Positions 57,670-64,000 of a stretch of DNA of 64,000 nucleotides are shown in pieces. The stretch comes from Sphaerisporangium album (lineage in GTDB: Bacteria > Actinomycetota > Actinomycetes > Streptosporangiales > Streptosporangiaceae). Under the pieces are notes generated by a model. It ran no database searches, had not been told where the DNA came from, and was given only the letters and a program-made list of their open reading frames with translations. A program made the translations under genes and the position numbers. The stretch covers positions 341,753-405,752 of the forward strand of contig NZ_QOIL01000002.1 in the NCBI RefSeq assembly GCF_003323745.1. The letters run 5' to 3'. Every line of letters starts with the position of its first letter. Positions within the stretch are counted from its first letter, which is position 1.

Positions 57670-59307
57670 TCACCGGCTCCGGCGGCCCGCCGCGGAGGAG
57701 CCGTGGATCTCCTCCGCCGGACGCTCATGCCCGTCCTCGGGTGCCTCCAGGGAGAAGGCCTCGCTCTCCCTCGCGTAGGTGTCGCTGAGCTTGGCCCGCA
57801 GCCGGCCGAGTGGGTGCCGCATGACGTCCGGAGGCAGGCCGTCCGAGGCGGCCGGGATGGCGGGGATGGACTTCTTCCCCCTCACCAGCTCCGCCAGATC
57901 CTCCGTCGGAGGTACGTGAACCTCGACGTACTCACCGTTGGGCAGGCGCTTGATGACACCCGACTCCACACCGTGGACCAACATCTCCAGATCCCTGCGC
58001 TGCAGGCCGACGCAGACGCGGTAGGTGACGAAGTACGCGAGCGCCGGTCCGAGGAAGATCAGCACCCGCCCGGCCTCGGTGGTGGTGTACAGCGGGATGT
58101 GGAACGTCTTCGAGACCAGGTCATTGGCGCCCATCACCATCAGCAGCGTGTAGAACATGATCGCCGCGACGCCGATCGAGGTCCGGTGCGGGTTGTTGCG
58201 GGGCCGGTCGCACAGGTGATGTTCGCGTTCGTCCCCGGTGATCCATTGTTCGGCGAGCGGGTACAGCAGCAGGCCGGTGAAGATGATCCCCATGGGCAGC
58301 AGAGCCGGGATGATCACGCTCAGCGGGATCGTGTGTCCCAGGACGTTGATCTCCCAGGACGGCATGAGCCGCAGTGAACCCTCCAGGAAGCCCATGTAGA
58401 AGTCGGGCTGCGAACCCGCGGAGATGTCGGCCGGGCTGTACGGGCCGAACAGCCAGATCGGGTTGATCTGGGCGAGCGTCCCCAGCAGCGCCAGGGCGCC
58501 GAACGTGAACAGGAAGTACGCACCCGACTTGATCATGAAGGCGGGGTAGAACGGCGCGCCGACCACGTTGGTATCGGTGCGGCCCTTGCCCGGCATCTGC
58601 GTGTGCTTCTGCACCCACATCAGCATGAGGTGGGCGGAGATCAGCGCCAGCAGCAGGCCGGGGATCAGCAGGATGTGGATGGTGAAGAACCGTCCGATCA
58701 CATCCTCCCCGGGGTACTCGCCGCCGAACAGGAAGAACGAGAGGTACGTGCCCACCACCGGGATCCCGATCAACACCCCCTGGGTGATGCGCAGCCCGGC
58801 GCCCGAGAGCAGGTCGTCCGGCAGGGAGTACCCGGTCAGGCCTTCGGCGAGGGCGAGGATGAGCAGCAGCACGCCGATGGTCCAGTTGAGCTCACGCGGC
58901 TTGCGGTAGGCCCCGGTGAAGAACACGCGGAGCATGTGCACCATCATGCCCGCGACGAACAGCAGCGCCGCCCAGTGGTGGATCTGCCGGATCAGCAGGC
59001 CGCCGCGCACGTCGAAGCTGATGTGCAGCGTGGAGGCGTAGGCCTCGGACATCCGCACGCCCATCAGCGGCTGGTAGGAGCCGCTGTAGACGACCTCGCC
59101 CATGCTGGGCCTGAACCAGAACGTCAGGAACGTACCGGTGAGCAGCAGGATGATGAACGAGTAGAGCGCGATCTCACCGAGCAGGAACGACCAGTGGTCA
59201 GGGAAGACCTTGCGGAGGTTCCGCTTGAACCACGTACCCGCCCCCAGGCGGTCGTCGATGAACCTCGCGCGCTCCGCGAGCACCTTCGGCGTGCTGTCGA
59301 GAGTCAT
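57670..59307 (-). CDS. qcrB: Cytochrome bc1 complex cytochrome b subunit (orphan copy)
   Basis: 545 aa, several transmembrane helices. Heme-ligating His pairs lie in RQIHHWAALLFVAGMMVHML and TIHILLIPGLLLALISAHLM; the Qo region reads GLRITQGVLIGIPVVGTYLS and further GSQPDFYMGFLEGSLRLMPS. The C-terminal tail (about 120 aa) is polar. Actinobacterial QcrB normally sits in a qcrCAB cluster with cytochrome c oxidase genes; here it is alone beside an SDR gene and a rhamnosidase gene, so it looks like a second copy. It would carry electrons from menaquinol to a partner not encoded here. RBS near the ATG 59307 is weak. Confidence 0.93.
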   Translation of the reverse strand: MTLDSTPKVLAERARFIDDRLGAGTWFKRNLRKVFPDHWSFLLGEIALYSFIILLLTGTFLTFWFRPSMGEVVYSGSYQPLMGVRMSEAYASTLHISFDVRGGLLIRQIHHWAALLFVAGMMVHMLRVFFTGAYRKPRELNWTIGVLLLILALAEGLTGYSLPDDLLSGAGLRITQGVLIGIPVVGTYLSFFLFGGEYPGEDVIGRFFTIHILLIPGLLLALISAHLMLMWVQKHTQMPGKGRTDTNVVGAPFYPAFMIKSGAYFLFTFGALALLGTLAQINPIWLFGPYSPADISAGSQPDFYMGFLEGSLRLMPSWEINVLGHTIPLSVIIPALLPMGIIFTGLLLYPLAEQWITGDEREHHLCDRPRNNPHRTSIGVAAIMFYTLLMVMGANDLVSKTFHIPLYTTTEAGRVLIFLGPALAYFVTYRVCVGLQRRDLEMLVHGVESGVIKRLPNGEYVEVHVPPTEDLAELVRGKKSIPAIPAASDGLPPDVMRHPLGRLRAKLSDTYARESEAFSLEAPEDGHERPAEEIHGSSAAGRRSR

Positions 59308-59631
59308 GCCCGCCCCCTAGCCCCGGCGTCCCCCACGCCCCCGGCGAGAGCATCCCCACGTCGCCCCGGACAGCCGAGCAGTCAGTACCTACCACGGTAC
59401 GCTTCACAGTGGCACGGCATTCGAGCAGGTCAGGCGGGGCGGCGACAGCCCCCGTGCCGCCACCCCTCCCGCGTCAGAGCCCGTACGACGCCCGGGCCCC
59501 CTACCACGTCCGGCTCGACCTCGCCGCGCCGGGGCCGCGAGCAAGGAGCGGGACGATGCCGCCTCGGCTCCGCCGATCTCCTATTGACGGCGCCAGGGCG
59601 CTGTTTTATCGTCCTTTCAATTATCCCTTGC

Positions 59632-59650
59632 TATTAAAACGTTTTTAAAG
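59632..59650. promoter_or_regulatory. LacI-type operator candidate 1 (AAAACGTTTT)
   Basis: TATTAAAACGTTTTTAAAG, with a perfect AAAACGTTTT core. It lies 20-40 bp after the promoter-like hexamers and about 240 bp before the rhamnosidase start. Confidence 0.55.
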
Positions 59651-59819
59651 CGCCTGCCCCCGGCGAGCCTGTGGCTCGCGCGGCCGGCGTTCCCGACGTG
59701 ATGCCCGAGTGGCGCGGTCCGACCCGCGAGAACCGCGCGATGTGACGTCAGGGCCTTGCGACCCGTCCACCGACCGTGCGACCCCGAATGCGAACCCGGC
59801 ATTCCAGACGCCCTAACAG

Positions 59820-59836
59820 CTTAAACCGTTTTACCA
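59820..59836. promoter_or_regulatory. LacI-type operator candidate 2 (TTAAACCGTTTTA)
   Basis: CTTAAACCGTTTTACC has the same AAAC-CG/GTTTT architecture as candidate 1, about 50 bp before the ATG. Two spaced sites suggest repression by looping. No LacI gene is in the window. Confidence 0.5.
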
Positions 59837-59884
59837 GCGCCGATCATCTGTTCCGTACCCCCACGGATCTTCAGGAGAGCCGGT

Positions 59885-62800
59885 ATGACCCCCCCATCCG
59901 CTCGTCCGCGGTCCCGCGCGCTCACCGCCGTCGTTCTGACCATGGCCCTGCTCCTGCTCGGCTGGACCCCCGCCGCCGGGCCCGCCACCGCCAAGGCCGA
60001 AGCCGCCGCTCCGGTCTCCCTGGACGGCGCCTCGTGGATCTGGTACCCCGAAGGGAACCCGAGCCAGTCCGCGCCCGTGGGCACCCGCTACCTGCGGCGC
60101 ACGTTCACCGTGCCGTCCGGCGCCGTCAGCGACGCCCACCTCGTCGTCACGGGCGACGACACGATCGACGTCTGGCTCAACGGCGTGCCGCTGGCCGGCT
60201 CACCGCGCCAGACCGACTCCTGGCGGCGGGCCCTCTACGTCGACCTGGCCTCCGCCCTCCGCGCCGGATCCAACACCCTCGCCGTCGCGGCACGCAACAC
60301 CACGACGAGCCCTGCGGGAGTCGTCGGCCGGCTGAGGGTGACCACCGCGGGCGGTACCGCCGACCTGGTCACCGACGCCGCGTGGAAGGCCTCCGCCACG
60401 GCGACCCCCGGGTGGATCCAGCCGGCCTTCGCCGACGGCTCCTGGCCCGCCGCCGCCGTCTCGGGCACGTACGGCATCGCTCCGTGGGGCGCCGTGGCCG
60501 CCCCCGACCTCTCCACCCCCTCGCCGCTGACCGTCGCCGCGCCCACGACCGAGCGCCGGACGACGCCCATCGGCGTCGACGCGGCCCTGCCGCGGTTCGG
60601 GTGGAGGCTCACCGGCGGCCAGGGCGAGCAGGCACAGGCGGCCTACCAGATCATCGTGGCCTCGACGTCCGCCGGCGCGCAGGCCGGCACGGGTGACCTG
60701 TGGGACAGCGGACGGGTGGTCGGCGGCCGTTCCCTCGACGCGGTCTACGGCGGCCGGGCCCTGGCGTCCGGCACCCGCTACCACTGGCGGGTGCGGGTGT
60801 GGGACACCCAGGGCCGGGCGGGCGGCTGGGGGCCGGTCACGTGGTTCGAGACCGGACTGCTGGATCCCTCGGCCGAGTGGCAGGCCGACTTCATCGGCGC
60901 GTCGCCCACCGCTCCCTCCCTGAGCGGGGCGAGCTGGATCTGGTACCCCGAGGGCGATCCCGCGTCGAGCGCCCCGCAGGCCACGCGCTACTTCCGGCGC
61001 TCGTTCACGCCGCCCGCCGGGACGGTCACCCGGGCGACGCTCACCGTGACCGGTGACGACACCGCCGACGTATGGGTCAACGGCACGCAGGTCCACTCCT
61101 CTCCGCGCGGCGTCGACTCCTGGAAGTCGGCCGCCGTCGTCGACGTCACGGCCCGCCTGCGAGCCGGATCCAACACCGTCGCCATCGCCGCGCAGAACAC
61201 CACCGTCTCCCCGGCGGGCGTCATCGCCGCCCTGGAGGTCGACGTCGCCGGGGCAGGCCGCACCAGGATCGTCACCGACGCCGCGTGGAAGGCGGCGCAG
61301 ACGGTCGCCTCCGGCTGGCAGGACCCTGCCTTCAACGATTCGGCATGGCCGGCGGCCCACGTGGACGCCGCCTACGGCTCCGGCCCCTGGGGCACGAACG
61401 TCTCGGTGGCGGAGCCCGCGCCGTACGTCCGCAAGGGCTTCACGCTGAGCAAGGCGGTGGCCGAGGCCCGGCTGATGGTCACGGCGCTGGGGTTGCACGA
61501 GACGCGGATCAACGGCGCCAAGGTCGGCACCGAGGCGCTCGCGCCCGGCTGGACCGACTACAACAAGCGCCTCACCTACCGCACCTACGACGTGACCACG
61601 ATGGTCCGCCAGGGTGACAACGCCATCGGCGCGCTGCTCGGCCACGGCTGGTACTCCGGCTCCATCGGGTTCGCCGGAAGCCAGAGGTACGGCACCCAGC
61701 CGTGGTACTCCGCCCAGCTGCGCGTGCGCTTCACCGACGGCACCACGCAGACCCTCCGCACCGACACGTCGTGGCGCACCGCCCCCGGCCCGATCACCGC
61801 GGACGACCTCTACCACGGCGAGGAGTACGACGCGCGGGCCGCCCGCACGGGCTGGGACACCGCCGGCTACAGCGACGCGGGGTGGGCGGCGGCCACGGTT
61901 CGCGCCGGCGCCAAGCCTCGTCTGGTGGCCGCGATCGACCCCGGCGTCGCCGTCCAGGCGAGCATCACGCCCACGTCGGTCACCCAGCCCAAGCCCGGCG
62001 TTTGGGTCGTCGACCTGGGGCAGAACTTCGCGGGGTGGAACCGGCTGCGGGTGCGCGGCCCGGCCGGCACCACGGTGACCCTGCGCCACGCCGAGATCCT
62101 CAACGCCGACGGCACCATCTACACCGCCAACCTGCGCGCGGCACGGGCGACCGACCGCTTCACCCTCGCCGGCACCGGCGCCGACGAGGTGTACGAGCCG
62201 CGGTTCACCGTGCACGGCTACCGCTACGTCGAGCTGACCGGCTTCCCCGGCACGCCCACCACCGCCAGCCTCACCGGCCTCGCCGCGTGGACCGACGGCG
62301 CGGCGACCGGCACCTTCACCTCCTCCAACGCGCTGGTCAACCAGCTCCAGCACAACATCCTGTGGGGCGCGCGCTCCAACATGCTCTCGGTGCCCACCGA
62401 CTGCCCCCAGCGTGACGAGCGGCTCGGCTGGACCGGGGACATCGGCATCTTCGCCGCCACCTCCACGTTCAACTTCGACGTCCACGGGCTGCTGGACAAG
62501 TTCGCCGACGACCTGGCCGACGCCCAGCACGCCGACGGCGCCTTCACCGACGTGGCCCCGGACGTGTGCTGCGGCGCCGGGAAGGCCGGCTGGGCCGACG
62601 CGGGCGTCATCGTCCCCTACACCCTGTGGCAGCGCTACGGCGACCTCCGCGTGGTCGACGAGCACTACACGTCCATGAAGCGCTGGGTCGACTACTCCAG
62701 GAGCACGGCCGGAGCCGACCTCATCCGCAACCGGGACACCTACGGGGACTGGCTCAACGTCAACGACAACACCGCCAACGACCTGATCTCCACGGCCTTC

Positions 62801-63625
62801 TTCGGGCACAGCGCCCGCCTGCTCGCGCAGATGGCCGCGGCGACCGGCCGCCCGTCCGACGCCGCCTCCTACGGCACCCTCGCCGACCAGGTGGCGCAGG
62901 CGTTCACGACCCGGTTCGTCGCGGCCGACGGAACCGTGTCGGGGAACACCCAGACCGGCTACGTCCTGGCCCTGGCATTCGACCTCGTGCCCGGCGGCCG
63001 GACGCAGGCGGTCGCCGACAAGCTGGCGGCCAAGGTCGCGGCGAGCGGGGGTCACCTCAGCGTCGGCTTCCTCGGCGTCGAGAACCTGCTCCCCGCGCTC
63101 GCCGACCACGGCCACCTCGACACGGCCTACCAGATCCTGCTCCAGCCCGGCTATCCCGGCTGGGGCTACATGAACAGCCGCGGCGCCACGACGATCTGGG
63201 AGCGCTGGGACGGCATCCGGACCGACGGCTCGCTCCAGGACGCCGGAATGAACTCCTTCAACCACTACGGTCTGGGCTCCGTGGGCGACTGGCTGTACCG
63301 CTCGGTGGGCGGCCTCGGCGCCGACAGCGCCGATCCCGGTTACCGGCGCCTCACCATCGCGCCCCGGCCCGGCGGCGGCCTCACCTCCGGCAGGTCCGAC
63401 CTGCAGACGGTGTACGGCCGGGCGCTCAGCGACTGGTCCGTCAGCGGCGGCACGCTGACGCTGCGCGTGGAGATCCCCGCCAACGCCACGGCCACCGTCC
63501 GGGTGCCGGCGGCGTCCGCCACCGCGGTCACGGCCCCGCCCCAGGCGGTCCCGATGGGCTACGACCAGGGCGCCGCCACCTACCACCTCGGCGCGGGAAC
63601 CTACACCTTCACCACCCCCGCCTGA
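59885..63625 (+). CDS. Secreted GH78 alpha-L-rhamnosidase with duplicated N-terminal module
   Basis: 1246 aa from ATG 59885, preceded by GGAGAG. A Sec signal (VVLTMALLLLGWTPAAGPAT) is followed by a beta-sandwich module with a GASWIWYPEGNPSQSAP start, a linker ending in an FnIII-like segment, and then a second copy of the module, GASWIWYPEGDPASSAP, each with DDT-DVWVNG-type and SPAGV motifs. The GH78 catalytic (alpha/alpha)6 domain includes PTDCPQRDERLGWTGDIGIF (catalytic Glu region) and GWADAGVIVPYTLWQRYGDL, TIWERWDGI, and MNSFNHYGLGSVGDWLY, with a C-terminal beta domain. It releases terminal rhamnose from plant or bacterial polysaccharides outside the cell. Confidence 0.93.
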   Translation: MTPPSARPRSRALTAVVLTMALLLLGWTPAAGPATAKAEAAAPVSLDGASWIWYPEGNPSQSAPVGTRYLRRTFTVPSGAVSDAHLVVTGDDTIDVWLNGVPLAGSPRQTDSWRRALYVDLASALRAGSNTLAVAARNTTTSPAGVVGRLRVTTAGGTADLVTDAAWKASATATPGWIQPAFADGSWPAAAVSGTYGIAPWGAVAAPDLSTPSPLTVAAPTTERRTTPIGVDAALPRFGWRLTGGQGEQAQAAYQIIVASTSAGAQAGTGDLWDSGRVVGGRSLDAVYGGRALASGTRYHWRVRVWDTQGRAGGWGPVTWFETGLLDPSAEWQADFIGASPTAPSLSGASWIWYPEGDPASSAPQATRYFRRSFTPPAGTVTRATLTVTGDDTADVWVNGTQVHSSPRGVDSWKSAAVVDVTARLRAGSNTVAIAAQNTTVSPAGVIAALEVDVAGAGRTRIVTDAAWKAAQTVASGWQDPAFNDSAWPAAHVDAAYGSGPWGTNVSVAEPAPYVRKGFTLSKAVAEARLMVTALGLHETRINGAKVGTEALAPGWTDYNKRLTYRTYDVTTMVRQGDNAIGALLGHGWYSGSIGFAGSQRYGTQPWYSAQLRVRFTDGTTQTLRTDTSWRTAPGPITADDLYHGEEYDARAARTGWDTAGYSDAGWAAATVRAGAKPRLVAAIDPGVAVQASITPTSVTQPKPGVWVVDLGQNFAGWNRLRVRGPAGTTVTLRHAEILNADGTIYTANLRAARATDRFTLAGTGADEVYEPRFTVHGYRYVELTGFPGTPTTASLTGLAAWTDGAATGTFTSSNALVNQLQHNILWGARSNMLSVPTDCPQRDERLGWTGDIGIFAATSTFNFDVHGLLDKFADDLADAQHADGAFTDVAPDVCCGAGKAGWADAGVIVPYTLWQRYGDLRVVDEHYTSMKRWVDYSRSTAGADLIRNRDTYGDWLNVNDNTANDLISTAFFGHSARLLAQMAAATGRPSDAASYGTLADQVAQAFTTRFVAADGTVSGNTQTGYVLALAFDLVPGGRTQAVADKLAAKVAASGGHLSVGFLGVENLLPALADHGHLDTAYQILLQPGYPGWGYMNSRGATTIWERWDGIRTDGSLQDAGMNSFNHYGLGSVGDWLYRSVGGLGADSADPGYRRLTIAPRPGGGLTSGRSDLQTVYGRALSDWSVSGGTLTLRVEIPANATATVRVPAASATAVTAPPQAVPMGYDQGAATYHLGAGTYTFTTPA

Positions 63626-64000
63626 CTCACCCGCGTGACCCGGCCCCACCCCGGCCGGCTCACGCGGCCTTGGCCATCCCGCCTACCCGCGATCGGACGA
63701 GTGGGTGCCGCCGGAGCGCCGGCGGGACCCACTCGCCGTTCTCAGGCGGCGTGCGGTGCGGGTGGTTCGAACCAGCGAATGGGCGAGGCGGGCGAAGTCG
63801 CACTGAGCGGCATCGGGCCGAAGCAATCTCCGTGAATACCCCCTTTCGGCCGCGCCTTCTGTGCCAAGCTCAAGCGGGATTCACGGGACTGAGGAACGAA
63901 AGCGTAGCGCTGGAGGCGCAGTCCGCCGTGTAGTGAATTCACATACGATAGACGCAGTCGGGGCTTGCTGACGTATTTCGTTCGGCAGCTATGTCGGGAC
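63626..64000. other. 375-bp region after the rhamnosidase gene
   Basis: It contains the terminator at 63698-63735. GGTTCGAACC near 63767 resembles a tRNA T-arm but no cloverleaf can be built. The minus-strand frame from 63942 has no family features. An AT-richer stretch at 63930-64000 may be a promoter for a gene beyond the window. Confidence 0.5.
63698..63735 (+). terminator. Rhamnosidase terminator
   Basis: CGAGTGGGTGCCGCCGG (63698-63714) pairs with CCGGCGGGACCCACTCG (63719-63735), one mismatch in 17 bp, loop AGCG. It is 73 bp beyond the stop. Confidence 0.8.

Larger units (their letters stand above)
59308..59884. other. 577-bp divergent promoter region of qcrB and the rhamnosidase gene
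   Basis: It has a reasonable promoter TTGACG (59584-59589), 17 bp, TATCGT (59607-59612) on the plus strand, then two LacI-type palindromes listed separately. I see no coding frame of substance. Confidence 0.5.

Noticed and set aside
60200-63649. A 1149-aa open frame antisense to the rhamnosidase
   Set aside because: Same reason: low-complexity antisense product of a real secreted enzyme.
63760-63790. GGTTCGAACC resembling a tRNA T-loop
   Set aside because: The flanking bases do not pair into a T-stem, and no anticodon arm or acceptor stem can be drawn on either strand.
63742-63942. 66-aa minus-strand frame near the window end
   Set aside because: No family features, no ribosome site, and it crosses the T-arm-like motif; probably chance.

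Overview
The window is chromosomal DNA from a high-GC actinobacterium, most plausibly a member of the Streptosporangiales (Actinomadura, Nonomuraea or Streptosporangium type). The evidence is uniformly GC-rich third codon positions, frequent GTG and TTG starts, an actinobacterial glycyl-tRNA synthetase, RecO and UppS, a WhiJ-type regulator/DUF397/ATPase module, and lineage-typical families (DUF574 methyltransferase, DUF3152, DUF5941, DUF6461, DUF6703, DUF6879). No rRNA, tRNA or CRISPR array was found.

Layout. Positions 1-4.4 kb hold a Ser/Thr kinase (cut by the window edge) coupled to a PP2C phosphatase, a TetR regulator with an operator-like palindrome, and the DUF397 / XRE-DUF5753 / ATP-binding module. 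Positions 4.4-9.2 kb are a decayed accessory island: two orphan hypothetical genes, a frameshifted NACHT NTPase, a 905-bp IS5-type insertion sequence with a 3-bp target duplication, and a 5'-truncated RHS toxin with its probable immunity gene. Positions 9.2-16.9 kb carry a hydrolase, menB, an XRE/MmyB regulator, a DUF574 methyltransferase, a secreted beta-propeller protein, a DMT transporter with an anomalous tail, and a Gfo/Idh/MocA oxidoreductase.

Positions 17.1-21.4 kb look like an amide-utilisation locus: acetamidase/formamidase, APC permease, a signal-less periplasmic-binding-type protein and a divergent MarR regulator. A PhoD phosphatase follows, then an arginine locus (rocD, ddaH, Lrp). 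Positions 26-35 kb hold a DUF5941 / CDP-alcohol phosphatidyltransferase pair, recO, uppS, a CGNR regulator and a tightly overlapping zinc-uptake operon znuA-znuC-znuB-zur with a visible Zur box. glyS follows at 35.7 kb.

Positions 37-48.5 kb are rich in exported hydrolases (cell-wall amidase, DUF3152 zincin, GH18 chitinase with CBM and FnIII domains, S1 protease), plus a sulfotransferase/acyl-CoA ligase pair. Positions 49-57.5 kb carry a TauE/SafE exporter, an aldo/keto reductase, a DUF6879 gene preceded by an unlisted 42-codon gene, a MmcQ/YjbR protein, a solitary HTH-N6-methylase with an atypical catalytic motif, and a VWA protein paired with a secreted two-repeat protein. The window ends with an orphan cytochrome b (qcrB) and a large secreted GH78 rhamnosidase behind LacI-type operators.

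Best candidates for something undescribed are the 42-aa peptide/DUF6879 pair, the VWA/secreted-repeat pair, the signal-less amide sensor, the orphan qcrB, and a small family of hairpin repeats with a shared loop. All functional statements rest on reading motifs by eye; no database search was possible.
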